A stretch of DNA of 34,728 nt from Candidatus Rokuibacteriota bacterium (GTDB lineage Bacteria > Methylomirabilota > Methylomirabilia > Rokubacteriales > CSP1-6): the NCBI GenBank assembly GCA_016184365.1, contig JACPCW010000114.1, positions 1 to 34,728 of the forward strand. The letters are read 5' to 3'. Positions 1 to 8,924 of this stretch are shown one piece after another. Position 1 is the first letter of the stretch. The number at the start of each line of letters is the position of its first letter. The notes under the pieces are model-generated. The model saw only the letters and a program-made list of their open reading frames with translations, searched no databases and was not told the origin of the DNA. The translations under genes were made by a program, and so were the position numbers.

Positions 1-2
1 TC

Positions 3-2774
3 CTTGCCGAGGGCATGCGCCGTGTGCTGCTGATCGTCCCTAAGTCGCTCCTTGGCCAGTGGCAGACCGAGCTCTACACGCTCTTCGGCATCGAGGCGCG
101 CGAGGGGCATCCTGACCCCGAGGCGTTCGCCGGTTCGGGCGTGTTCCTCGTTCACCGCGAGTTCGCCGGTGGGTTGAAGGGTGCCTCCCTCCTGAAGTCG
201 GTCGATCCGTTCGACCTCGTCGTGATCGACGAGGCGCACGAGGTCTTCGCCGGCGTCTACAAGCGCTTCGACAAGGACGGCAACTACGACGAGAGATCGA
301 AGGACGCCGTAGCGGCCGGTCGCGTCCGCGAGCTCGTGAAGATCGGCGGCATGCCGGTACTCCTGCTCACAGCGACGCCGATCCAGAACTCGCTCACGGA
401 GCTCTGGGGGCTCGCCCAATACGTAGAGCCGAGCGGGACACTCTTCGGAAAGCTCCCCACGTTCCGCGAGCTCTTCTGCGAGAGCAGTGACCGGGCCGTC
501 GTACCCGCGCAGGCACCCGAGCTGCGACGTCGCCTCCGAACCATCCTCCAGCGCACCTTGCGGCGTCAGGCCCAGGAGTTCCTCGAGGTGCCCTTCGTCG
601 AACGCCAAGCGAAGCTGGTTGAGTACGCGATGAGCCCCGACGAGAGGGCGCTCTACGACGACGTGACGGCGTGGCTGATGCAGCCGCACCTGTGCGCGTT
701 CCGCGGCAGTCAGCGCCAGCTCCTCCTGATCGCCTTCCACCGCCGCATGGCGTCATCGCTCCGCGCGCTTTCGTCCAGCCTCGAAAGGGTCGCCGAGCGC
801 TTGCGCGAGCAGCTCCGCCGCGGCGGCGGCGATTCTTCGGGAGACCGCCCATTTCTCGCGGAGTTCGCCCGGGACCTGGAGGAAGAGCTCCCGGAACCAA
901 CGGGCACAGCGAGCGCTCCCTCAGCGCCTCCGACATCAGTCGAGCGCGTCCGAGCAGAGCTCGCACGGGTCGAGGGCTTCGCTCAGCGTGCAGCGTCGCT
1001 GCCGAAGATCGATGGCAAGGCGCGCTGCCTTCTCGACGCGCTGCGGATCGTCCGGGACCGCGGCGCTCGCGGCGATGGGACCGGCCGCGCGGTGATCTTT
1101 ACCGAGTCACTCACGACCCAGGACTATCTCCGCGATCTGCTCGTCGAGGACGGCTTCGACGACGATGAGATCACCCTCTTCCGCGGCCAAAACGACTCGT
1201 CCCGCGCGCGCGCCGCACTCGAGCGGTGGCAAGACGAGGTCGGTCGAGCGATCCCGCCGGGCAACCAGCCGAGCCGCGACGTCGCGTTGCGGCTTGCCCT
1301 CGTCCACGAATTCCGTGAGCGGTCGAAGGTGTTCATCTCAACCGAAGCCGGAGCGAAGGGTCTCAATCTTCAGTTCTGCGAGACGCTCGTCAACTACGAC
1401 CTGCCGTGGAACCCACAGCGGATCGAGCAGCGGATCGGCCGCATCCACCGCTACGGGCAACGGCTCGGGGTCACGGTCATGAGCTTCCTCGCCCGCGAGA
1501 ACGAAGCGCAGAAGCTCACGTTCGAGATCCTTAGTCAGAAGCTGGAACTCTTCGGCAAGGTGCTCGACGCCTCGGACGCCGTGCTCCACGAGCCACGGAC
1601 GGGCGCCGCTGCGCCGGAATCCCTCGTCTCGGCGATCGGCATCGACTTCGAGGCGCAGCTGCGGCGCATCTACGAGCAGGCCCGGTCGATCGATGAGGTG
1701 ACCCAGGAGCTCCGCGCGCTACGGGCCTCGATGGACGCGAAGCGTCAGGAGTTCGACACACAGCAGACGCGCGCCGCCGGGCTCGTCGAGACCCGCCTGG
1801 ACGGCTCGGTGCGGCAGATCTTCCGCAGGTACCAGGAGGACCTCCCCGAGGGGCTGAGGCAACTCGACGGTGACCTCGATCGACTGCTCCGCGGTTTCCT
1901 CGAGGCGCTCGACGTGCGCTTCGACCGATCCGAGGCACCCGGACGGGTCGTTTATCGGATCGCGCGCTCTGCGGTCCTCCCTGAAGGGTATCGCGACGGA
2001 CCCGAAGTCGTGATCGGCGATGCGCGGGACCTCCGGGAGGGCGACGTGCTCCACCTCGGCCATCCGCTCCTTCACGCGGCCGTCGAGGAGGCGCGGCGCG
2101 CGACACAGAGCGTGTTCACGGTGGAGCTCGTCGCCGAGACCGGCGCGCCCCGCGCGGCGCTCGCCCCGCTCGTGGGTCGGCGCGGCCGTCTCGTCGTCAC
2201 GAAGATCGCCTACCGCGGGATCGAGCCCGTCGATCATCTGCTCACGACCGCGTTGCTCGAGGGCGAGGTTATGCCGCTCGATCGCGCGACGACCGAGCTC
2301 CTCCTTCGGTTCACCCCGCGCGACGTACGCGACGTGACCGCGCACCTCGCTGTCGACATCCGCGCATTTGATGAGGCGACCGAGGAGGCGGTGCTGGCTG
2401 ACGAGACGACGACCACGGCGGGCGATCACGAGCGCTTCGAGCGCATGCTCGAGCAACTCGACCGATACGTCGAGGACCAGCTCCTTGTGCTCCGCCGAAA
2501 ACGCTCGGACCTCGAGCAGCGGATCGACGAGGCGGAGAAGCGGAAAGACCGCACTGTCACGCCGTCAGCCCGGACCGTGGAGGATCGAGCGATCGTCTCC
2601 ATGCGCAGCGACCATCAACGGCTCTTGGCGAGGATCGAGCAGCTCGAGGAGGGCGGCGATCAGGACTACCAACAGTGGCGCGAGCGCCTCCACGAACGCC
2701 GGTTCCGGAAGCCCGAGGTCGCGCAGATCCTCGACATCGACTTCACGGTCGCCGACGGAGGCGTCGGTTGCTGA
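3..2774 (+). CDS. RapA/SNF2-type DEAH helicase, 5' end missing
   Basis: This is an ATP-dependent superfamily 2 DNA translocase or helicase whose first part lies outside the window. The frame is open from base 3, and the protein already reads through motif Ia (LLIVPKSLLGQWQ) at the edge, so the Walker A segment (motif I) is upstream. Counting from the Met at base 15, DEAH (motif II) is at residues 72-75, LLLTATPIQNS (motif III) at about 116-126, and the second helicase lobe with EAGAKGLNLQ and RIEQRIGRIHRYGQ at about 440-485. The spacing and wording of these motifs match the RapA/HepA branch and DISARM DrmD-like helicases. The C-terminal 110 residues look like a charged coiled coil. The stop overlaps the start of the SbcD-like gene, so the two are almost certainly co-translated. 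The family call is firm; a role in defence or repair is inference from the partners. Confidence 0.9.
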   Translation, partial: LAEGMRRVLLIVPKSLLGQWQTELYTLFGIEAREGHPDPEAFAGSGVFLVHREFAGGLKGASLLKSVDPFDLVVIDEAHEVFAGVYKRFDKDGNYDERSKDAVAAGRVRELVKIGGMPVLLLTATPIQNSLTELWGLAQYVEPSGTLFGKLPTFRELFCESSDRAVVPAQAPELRRRLRTILQRTLRRQAQEFLEVPFVERQAKLVEYAMSPDERALYDDVTAWLMQPHLCAFRGSQRQLLLIAFHRRMASSLRALSSSLERVAERLREQLRRGGGDSSGDRPFLAEFARDLEEELPEPTGTASAPSAPPTSVERVRAELARVEGFAQRAASLPKIDGKARCLLDALRIVRDRGARGDGTGRAVIFTESLTTQDYLRDLLVEDGFDDDEITLFRGQNDSSRARAALERWQDEVGRAIPPGNQPSRDVALRLALVHEFRERSKVFISTEAGAKGLNLQFCETLVNYDLPWNPQRIEQRIGRIHRYGQRLGVTVMSFLARENEAQKLTFEILSQKLELFGKVLDASDAVLHEPRTGAAAPESLVSAIGIDFEAQLRRIYEQARSIDEVTQELRALRASMDAKRQEFDTQQTRAAGLVETRLDGSVRQIFRRYQEDLPEGLRQLDGDLDRLLRGFLEALDVRFDRSEAPGRVVYRIARSAVLPEGYRDGPEVVIGDARDLREGDVLHLGHPLLHAAVEEARRATQSVFTVELVAETGAPRAALAPLVGRRGRLVVTKIAYRGIEPVDHLLTTALLEGEVMPLDRATTELLLRFTPRDVRDVTAHLAVDIRAFDEATEEAVLADETTTTAGDHERFERMLEQLDRYVEDQLLVLRRKRSDLEQRIDEAEKRKDRTVTPSARTVEDRAIVSMRSDHQRLLARIEQLEEGGDQDYQQWRERLHERRFRKPEVAQILDIDFTVADGGVGC

Positions 2775-3904
2775 AGATCCTCCATACGGCCGACTGGCAC
2801 CTCGGCTACACGTCCCGACAGCTTCGGCCCGACGACGCCACGAAGCTCGGGCGCGCGCGGCTCAAGGTGATCGACACGATCCTGGGCTTCGCGCACCAGC
2901 GCGATGTCCACGCCGTGCTCTGTGCAGGAGACCTGTTCGACAGCGCCGCGCCCGACGAGAAGTGGTGGCGAGGTCTCGCCGATGCGTTCGGACGGCGGCG
3001 AGATTGGTCGCGCCCCGTGATCCTCCTCCCCGGGAACCACGACCCGCTGACGCGGGACTCTGTCTACGCACCGGGGCATGCGTTCCGCCGCGCGCTCCCG
3101 TCGTGGGTCCACGTCGTGGACCGCGACGACTTCGAGCTCGCGCTCACTCCCGAGGCGGTCGTCTACGCCGCGCCATGCCGTTCCACCGCAGGCGCGACGG
3201 ACCTCGCCCTCTACCTTCCCGCGCGCGCGGAAGGCGACGAGCGCATTCGGATCGGGCTCGTTCACGGTTCCACATTCGATATCCCCGGGTATCAAACGCA
3301 CTTCCCGATCTCGCGTGACGCACCGAGAGACCGCGGGCTCGACTACCTGGCAATCGGAGATACACACGCCTTCCGCGAGGTTCCCGAGGGAGCAGCGGCA
3401 CCCATCCTCTATCCCAGCGCGCCCGAGCCGACGAATTTTAAGGAGCGGGAGGCGGGCTACGTCGCGATCGTGTCGTTCCGGCGGCGCGGCGTGCGGCCAA
3501 CGATCCACCGTGAGCGAGTCGCACAATGGACCTGGCGCGACGAGACTGTCCGGACCATCGGCGACCTTCGCAAGCTCGCGGACGAAGACTTGGCCTCGAC
3601 GGTCCTGCGCGTCCATCTCGACATGACCATCTCGATCTCGGAGCAAGACGAGGTTGAAGCGATCCTCGAATCACTGGAGGGGACGGTCGCCGTGACTCCC
3701 CGTGCGGGCGCGTGCGTGGTCGAGAGGAAGAGCCTGCGCATCGAGGTGCCCGCCGACGTCGCCAGTCTCGGCGACGCACCCGAGAGCGTCCGGGAGGTCG
3801 ACGCACGACTGCGCGAGGAAGCGCGAACGTCCGAGGCCGCCCGCGCCGAGACCGCCCGCCGTGCGTTACTCATCCTCCATCGCCTGCTGCGGGAGACCCG
3901 CTGA
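2768..3904 (+). CDS. SbcD/Mre11-like metallophosphoesterase nuclease
   Basis: A predicted Mn-dependent DNA nuclease subunit of 378 residues. The calcineurin-like motifs are in order: HTADWHLG (D9, H11), GDLFD (54-58), PGNHD (88-92), GLVHG near 178 and AIGDTH near 206. All metal ligands I would expect are present. I place the start at TTG 2768: it is preceded by GGAGG at 2757-2761 with six bases spacing, and the protein then begins directly with the family's usual first strand. The frame is open further upstream, but that part reads as Arg-rich shadow of the helicase. The start overlaps the helicase stop by seven bases, and the SbcC-like gene begins two bases after its own stop. It is expected to work as a complex with that ATPase, as SbcD does with SbcC or YhaO with YhaN. 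Confidence 0.9.
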   Translation: MLKILHTADWHLGYTSRQLRPDDATKLGRARLKVIDTILGFAHQRDVHAVLCAGDLFDSAAPDEKWWRGLADAFGRRRDWSRPVILLPGNHDPLTRDSVYAPGHAFRRALPSWVHVVDRDDFELALTPEAVVYAAPCRSTAGATDLALYLPARAEGDERIRIGLVHGSTFDIPGYQTHFPISRDAPRDRGLDYLAIGDTHAFREVPEGAAAPILYPSAPEPTNFKEREAGYVAIVSFRRRGVRPTIHRERVAQWTWRDETVRTIGDLRKLADEDLASTVLRVHLDMTISISEQDEVEAILESLEGTVAVTPRAGACVVERKSLRIEVPADVASLGDAPESVREVDARLREEARTSEAARAETARRALLILHRLLRETR

Positions 3905-3905
3905 G

Positions 3906-6900
3906 ATGCGCCTCCGGTCGCTCGAGGTGGAGAGCTTTCGCGCCATTCGATCGGCGCGCCTGACATTCGGGCGCGGCCTCGACGTCCTCTACGGTCCGAA
4001 TGACCTGGGAAAATCCACGCTCGCGGAGGCAATTCGCGCCGCGTTCCTCGTCCCCGTCTCGGGTGCGGAGGCGAAGACCTTCGTCTCGTGGGGCGTCGCG
4101 GACCTGATCCCGCGCGTCGTCGTCGTCTTCGAGGAGTCCGACGCGGTCTGGCGCGTCGAGAAGAGCTTCGGGTCAGACAGGCGCGCGCAGGCGGCGCTCG
4201 CGCGATCGAGCGACTCTGGCGCGAAGTTCATATCGGTCGCAAAGGGACGTGACGTCGACGGCCAGCTACGGGACCTGCTGTCGTGGGGAATACTACCGCC
4301 TGGAGGCCGCGGTGCCCCACGCCGCGCCGGCGAGACGTACCTCACCACCGCGCTTCTCGGCCGGCAAGGCGCTGTGGGCGCGATCTTCGATGCGAGCCTG
4401 AACGATGACGCCCACGACTCTGGAAGGTTGCTCGTGACGCGAGCGCTCGACGCTCTCGGCCAGGACCCCGTCGTGAGCAGGCTGCTCGAGCGGCTCAAGG
4501 AGCGGACCGACGAAGCGTTCACCGCGAGCGGACGCCATCGGCAGTCGGCGGGCGCCCCGCTCGCCAAGCTCCGCGCCCAGCTCACCGAGCGAGAGGCAAG
4601 ACTGCGCGAGCTTGAGGAGACGGTCCGCAAGGGGAAGGAGATCCAGGACCGCGTCTGCACCCTCCTCGCGGAGCGAGACGGCGCCGTCACCCAGCGCGAT
4701 CAGGCGCGGGCTCTCGTCGCGGGACTCCGGCAGCGCGCGGAGGCCGCGCGTCGACGCCGCGAGCGACAAGACTCAGTCGACGCCCGGCTAAAGGACCTCG
4801 AGCGCATCGTTGTCGCCGAGACGGCGCTCGAGAGGACGCGGAAGGAGCACGACGAGGCCGCCGAGAACGTCCGCAAGCTCGACGAGGATCATCGGAGAGG
4901 GGACGAGGCAGCACGAGGTGTCCAGCAACAGGCCCAGGTCGCGCATGAGGAGCTCGCCGGAACCAAGACCGCGAACGACAAGGCGCACGAGCTCGCGAAG
5001 AGCGCCCTCGAGAAGAGTCGCGCCGAACTCGAAGCGAGGGTGGTCGTGGGGAATGCGCGCGCGCAGGCCGCGCGCGACGCGCTCGCGGCGGCGAGCGCTG
5101 CGGATGGGCTCAGGATGGAGCTTGCGACCGCCCGCAACCAGCTTGCCGCTGCCGAGGAGGACGTCGAGCGCGCCGCCCTTCTGGAGAGGGTAACGACCGT
5201 GCTCGCCGAGGAAGGGCGGGCGCGCGGCCTGGTTGCGACGGCGCAGGCGGCCGACGTCGCGCGCGCCAAGGAGGCCACCGCGGAGCAGCGCGCCGCGCAG
5301 GCGGTTGAGGACAGCGAGAAGTCCTACGCTGCGGCGCAGGCGACGCTCGACGCGGCCCGCGTGGCGCTCGCCGACGCGCAACGGGCCGGTGAGGAGCGCG
5401 AGCTTCGGAGCGCGGCGATTCGAACCGCGCTTCTCCAGGCAGAGACTGCCGAGGGCAACGCACGGCAGGCGGTCGCCCGCGCCAGGGACGCCGTCGATCG
5501 AGTCGCTCGCGCGGCGGATGCGGAGCGCTCATTCACGGAGGCGGAGTCGCGCGAGCGCGATGTCGAGTCGCAGCTCGACGCGAATGGCCAGGAAGCGACC
5601 CAATGCGAAGCAGAGCACCGTTTGCTGAGCGCCGTCTCGCTTCATCTCAAGCGCCGTGCGCTCAGCGAGCAGATCGACGCCCTCTCGCACGAGGAGGAGC
5701 GCGCGGGCGACATGCGCGGACGTGCGGCCGATGCGCGCGGGCGGGCGTCACGTCTGGAAGCGGACTCCGCCCGCCGCCGTCTCCCTACGGATGAAGGCGT
5801 CGCCGCGCTAGGTGCCCTCGCAGGTGAGATCGCGCGCTTCCGCACCACGAGTCCGGAGCCCGTCGCGATGCCGGTCCTGCTCCCGCTCCTCCTCGGCGCT
5901 CTCGTCGGTGCGGTTGTCATGATCGGATGCCGTGCCGGAGCCATCGCCGTTCCTGTCGCCTCAGCGATCGCCGCCGGCTCCGGCCTCATCGCAGCCGCGC
6001 TGTCGGCCGCACTTAGCCTTCGTTCGAGACGAGCCGCGGCGGAGCAATCGTGGCGCTCGACCCTCGATCGACTGGAAGCCCGATGGAGGGACGAGGCCGT
6101 TCCGGTCCTGCGAGACGCTGGCGTGCGAGACATCGAGGCTCTCGCGCCGGCTTGCCAGGCTGCGATCGACGAGCGACGCGAGATCGAGCGGCTGAGAGAC
6201 GAAGCCACGGAGCTCGATCGCAACGCGGATGCGGCGGTCGCGGCCGCGGCGACGTTCGCCTCGCTCCGTCGCGAGCGAGACGACCTTACCGAGCGCCTGT
6301 CCGGACAGGACGAGCACGCTCTCGACGATGCCGCCGCGCCCTTCGTAGTCGACCGCACAACCCTGACGCTCCGGATGGGCCGTGTCCGGACGCAGAGCGA
6401 CGAGCTCAGAACCTTACGCGAGCGGCTCCTTGAGGAGAGAAACCGGACCGCATCTCTGCGAGAGGCCGCTCGGACCCGTGCAGACTCCCTCCGGTCCGAG
6501 CGTGACCAGGCGCTCGCCGTCATCGGAGGAGACCCGACGACGGCGCTCGCCGCCGCCGAGCGGCAAGCGAGCGCGGCGAGGGACGAGGCCGAGCGAATCC
6601 GCGGACAGCTCGCGAGCTTCGAGCAATCGGGTGTCCCCGGCATTGCCGAGCACGAGGCGCGCGTCCACTCGGCGCAGGACGCTCTCGCCGGCGCTGCCAG
6701 TGCCATCGACGCGCGTCGACGTGAACGAGATGCCGCCGCCGCCGCGCTTGCCGGAGCCGATGCGCGTCACGAGATCGCTACCCGCGCTGCGGAGGGAATC
6801 GATTTCCCGGAGATCGAGAGACGGGCCGCGGCGGCAGTGACCGAGGCGGGAATACACCCGGTGCATGTGCCCACGCTCGACGACGCGAAACGAGAGCACG

Positions 6901-8048
6901 CGCTGGCGAAGGAGCACGTCGTCGCGCAGGCCACGAGGGTCAACGCCCTGGTCGGTCGGCTCGCGGACGCGAACGCGCGCGCGGACGACCTCGGCTCGAA
7001 GCTCGCCGCGGGCGCCGCCGAGGTCCTGGCAACGGCAGAATCAGAGATCGCCGCCGGGCAGGCGGCGCTGAAGACGCTCGGCGCCACCTCCTCCGACACC
7101 ATCGCCGAGGCCGCTCGGAAGCTCCGCGATGCCACGGAGGCCGCACGAAAGGCCGAGGATGCGCTCGCCGAGGCAAAGAGGCGTCTCGACGAAGCGACAC
7201 AGTCACGAGACGCCGCGCGAGCGACGCGGGATCGGGCGCACGGCGAGCTCGAGACGCGGCGGCGCGACGTCGAGGGCATGGACCGAGCGGCCGCCGAGAC
7301 CGCGCTCACGGAGGCGCGCAAGGCGTTGGAAGCGACGCCACCCGCAAAGGAGTGCGCGCTCGGCGAGGTCGAGGCCGCACAGACGCAGCTCGAGGCCTGC
7401 GAGCACGAGCTCGAGCACCGCGACGGCAATCTGCGCGAAGCGCGCGGGAAGCTCGATGTGGTTGGAGGCCCGGACGCTGCCGACAAGCTTGACGATGAGA
7501 GGGAGGCGCTCGAACGCGCGCGCGCGCACGCTGCCGACCAGGAGCTGGAGTACGGGGCGGCGCTCGCGCTCCAGCAAGCCCTCGAGTCCGTGGACGCGAA
7601 GCGCGCTTCGCACCTCGGCCGCGTTCTGGCGAAGCCGGTGACCGAGCGCTTCCTCGCGCTCACCGGGAACCGCTACTCCCAACTGAACCTCGATCCCCAC
7701 CTGCAGGCCGAGGGGATCGGCGTCGCTGGCACCGACCAGAAGATCGAGGAACTCTCGGTCGGCACGCGCGAGCAACTCGCGACCCTGATCCGGCTCGCGA
7801 TCGCGGCGCAGCTCAAGACCGTCGTGCTCCTCGACGACCAGCTCGTCCAGAGCGACGCCGGGCGCCTCGAGTGGTTCCGCGAACGGCTGCGCGCCGCGGT
7901 TCGCGAGCATGACCACCAGGTCATCGTGCTGACGTGCCGTCCCACGGACTACGTGGTCGAGGGCGATATGCCCGCCGCGGGGCGCCACGTCTCGAGCAAC
8001 GAGTGGTTAGCGATCGTGGACCTGAGCAGAGCGACAACCCGAGCCTGA
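3906..8048 (+). CDS. SbcC/Rad50/YhaN-like ATPase with central membrane hairpin
   Basis: A 1380-residue ABC/SMC-type ATPase expected to partner the SbcD-like nuclease just upstream. Walker A is GPNDLGKST at residues 30-38. Two long Ala/Glu/Arg-rich coiled-coil arms follow. The signature motif LSVGTREQL is near residue 1284, and a Walker B region (VVLLDDQL) near 1306 precedes VIVLTCRP. At the apex between the arms, residues about 655-705 form two hydrophobic helices in place of a zinc hook; I see no CxxC anywhere. Walker B ends in Asp-Asp rather than Asp-Glu, which I recall from YhaN proteins. The ATG at 3906 starts two bases after the nuclease stop; an open frame upstream of it is a shadow. 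A membrane-attached nuclease complex is inferred. The ATPase family assignment is secure; a simple repair role and an anti-phage role are both possible. Confidence 0.88.
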   Translation: MRLRSLEVESFRAIRSARLTFGRGLDVLYGPNDLGKSTLAEAIRAAFLVPVSGAEAKTFVSWGVADLIPRVVVVFEESDAVWRVEKSFGSDRRAQAALARSSDSGAKFISVAKGRDVDGQLRDLLSWGILPPGGRGAPRRAGETYLTTALLGRQGAVGAIFDASLNDDAHDSGRLLVTRALDALGQDPVVSRLLERLKERTDEAFTASGRHRQSAGAPLAKLRAQLTEREARLRELEETVRKGKEIQDRVCTLLAERDGAVTQRDQARALVAGLRQRAEAARRRRERQDSVDARLKDLERIVVAETALERTRKEHDEAAENVRKLDEDHRRGDEAARGVQQQAQVAHEELAGTKTANDKAHELAKSALEKSRAELEARVVVGNARAQAARDALAAASAADGLRMELATARNQLAAAEEDVERAALLERVTTVLAEEGRARGLVATAQAADVARAKEATAEQRAAQAVEDSEKSYAAAQATLDAARVALADAQRAGEERELRSAAIRTALLQAETAEGNARQAVARARDAVDRVARAADAERSFTEAESRERDVESQLDANGQEATQCEAEHRLLSAVSLHLKRRALSEQIDALSHEEERAGDMRGRAADARGRASRLEADSARRRLPTDEGVAALGALAGEIARFRTTSPEPVAMPVLLPLLLGALVGAVVMIGCRAGAIAVPVASAIAAGSGLIAAALSAALSLRSRRAAAEQSWRSTLDRLEARWRDEAVPVLRDAGVRDIEALAPACQAAIDERREIERLRDEATELDRNADAAVAAAATFASLRRERDDLTERLSGQDEHALDDAAAPFVVDRTTLTLRMGRVRTQSDELRTLRERLLEERNRTASLREAARTRADSLRSERDQALAVIGGDPTTALAAAERQASAARDEAERIRGQLASFEQSGVPGIAEHEARVHSAQDALAGAASAIDARRRERDAAAAALAGADARHEIATRAAEGIDFPEIERRAAAAVTEAGIHPVHVPTLDDAKREHALAKEHVVAQATRVNALVGRLADANARADDLGSKLAAGAAEVLATAESEIAAGQAALKTLGATSSDTIAEAARKLRDATEAARKAEDALAEAKRRLDEATQSRDAARATRDRAHGELETRRRDVEGMDRAAAETALTEARKALEATPPAKECALGEVEAAQTQLEACEHELEHRDGNLREARGKLDVVGGPDAADKLDDEREALERARAHAADQELEYGAALALQQALESVDAKRASHLGRVLAKPVTERFLALTGNRYSQLNLDPHLQAEGIGVAGTDQKIEELSVGTREQLATLIRLAIAAQLKTVVLLDDQLVQSDAGRLEWFRERLRAAVREHDHQVIVLTCRPTDYVVEGDMPAAGRHVSSNEWLAIVDLSRATTRA

Positions 8049-8049
8049 C

Positions 8050-8238
8050 GGATTCGCCTACGTTGCAACCCGCTCGCCGATCAGCGACCGGTACGCGTGC
8101 TTCCAGCAGGCGGAGAAGATGAAGCTCGAGGCGATGATCGAGAAGAGCACGACCTACTTCAACCCGTTGGAGCTCCCGACGCGCGGCACGCCGACGCATT
8201 GCGGTCAGGCAGCGCGCGAGCCTACACTCCCTGCGTGA
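8050..8238 (+). pseudogene. Possible 3' remnant of an unknown gene
   Basis: The gap between the ATPase and the antitoxin contains an open frame with no convincing start. It ends with a TGA that overlaps the antitoxin's GTG. Its middle part (KMKLEAMIEK followed by STTYFNPLEL) has a protein-like composition unlike the Arg/Ala-rich shadows elsewhere, so it may be the tail of a gene deleted at its 5' end. I do not recognise the family. The segment also holds the promoter of the toxin-antitoxin pair, so it may be only a non-coding spacer. Confidence 0.25.
8199..8228 (+). promoter_or_regulatory. Putative promoter of toxin-antitoxin pair, leaderless
   Basis: TTGCGG at 8199-8204 and TACACT at 8223-8228 are separated by 18 bases, as in a housekeeping sigma promoter. 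The expected transcription start, about seven bases after the -10 box, falls on the GTG start codon at 8235. I see no Shine-Dalgarno sequence. This arrangement predicts a leaderless mRNA. The match is by eye. Confidence 0.45.
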
Positions 8239-8498
8239 GCACGATCGAGCCCTCATACCGCTACATCGTCCGGACGCCGGGAGTGCGCGGCGGTCGCGCC
8301 CGGGTCGACGGGACGCGCATCGGCGTTCATGACGTGATCGGCTTGTTGCAGAACGGCGAGACGATCGACAGCCTCATCGCGAATGGGTTCCCGGACCTGA
8401 CACGCGCGCAGGTGTACGAGTGTCTGGCGTACTACGAGGACCACCGGGGTGAGATCGATGTGCTGGTCGCTCGGGAGATGTCCGCCGGCGAGCCGTGA
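8235..8498 (+). CDS. DUF433 family antitoxin
   Basis: An 87-residue protein with the DUF433 pattern: a strand rich in Gly and Arg, then VDGTRIGVHDVIGLL, then a helix with the typical FPDLTRAQVYECLAYY stretch. DUF433 proteins are helix-turn-helix antitoxins that pair with PIN-like nucleases and repress their own operon. I chose GTG 8235 because the protein then has the usual family length, and upstream codons do not resemble the family. Its stop overlaps the toxin's GTG by four bases, the standard layout for such pairs. Confidence 0.85.
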   Translation: MSTIEPSYRYIVRTPGVRGGRARVDGTRIGVHDVIGLLQNGETIDSLIANGFPDLTRAQVYECLAYYEDHRGEIDVLVAREMSAGEP

Positions 8499-8815
8499 AT
8501 TTCCTCCTGGACCAGGATGTCCCGGAGGAGCTGCGCTATCTCCTCGAACACATCGGACATCGGGTGCGTCGCGTGCGCGAACACCTTCCCCCTGAGGCTC
8601 CCGACACGATGATTCTCGACTACGCCTTCCAACACGATCTGGTCGTCATCACTTGCAATCGCGACGACTTTCTTCGACTCGCGCGCGAGCGCCCCCACCA
8701 CGGCATCGTCATCGTGATTCGGCGTAGATCCCGGGCGGCCGAGCGAGCGGCGCTGCTGCGACTCGTCGAAAGAGCCGGGATTGAAGGCCTTGCAGGCAAC
8801 ATCAACTTCGCTTGA
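8495..8815 (+). CDS. PIN-like toxin (DUF5615)
   Basis: A 106-residue PIN-like ribonuclease toxin. It begins FLLDQDVPEELRYLL, giving the first acidic cluster (Asp6 and Asp8), and continues through the HDLVVITCNRDDFLRL segment that carries the later acidic residues and is diagnostic for the DUF5615 group. Its GTG start overlaps the antitoxin stop. The likely target is RNA, held in check by the DUF433 partner. The pair sits between the helicase/nuclease module and a field of broken genes, where addiction modules are often found. Confidence 0.85.
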   Translation: MNFLLDQDVPEELRYLLEHIGHRVRRVREHLPPEAPDTMILDYAFQHDLVVITCNRDDFLRLARERPHHGIVIVIRRRSRAAERAALLRLVERAGIEGLAGNINFA

Positions 8816-8861
8816 ATGAGCGATTGTCCTCGCCATGACAGGGAGCAGCGGAGAGTGACCT

Positions 8862-8878
8862 CGCGGCCAACGGCCGCG
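8862..8878. repeat. Short perfect inverted repeat after the toxin gene
   Basis: CGCGGCC and GGCCGCG flank a three-base spacer, giving a seven-base-pair hairpin about 45 bases after the toxin stop. No T run follows on either strand, so if it terminates transcription it is not a classical intrinsic terminator. Confidence 0.35.
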
Positions 8879-8924
8879 GCCCATGGGCTCCAACCAGCCG
8901 ACGTGCCGCGAGCCATCGCGATGC

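Noticed and set aside
1..8048. Calling the left module a DISARM system
   Set aside because: The helicase resembles DrmD-like proteins, but no drmA, drmB or methylase is visible, and SbcD/SbcC-like partners are not part of DISARM as I know it.
8862..8878. Hairpin as an att site or transposon end
   Set aside because: No repeated partner or integrase is seen; it is a short GC palindrome that can arise by chance.
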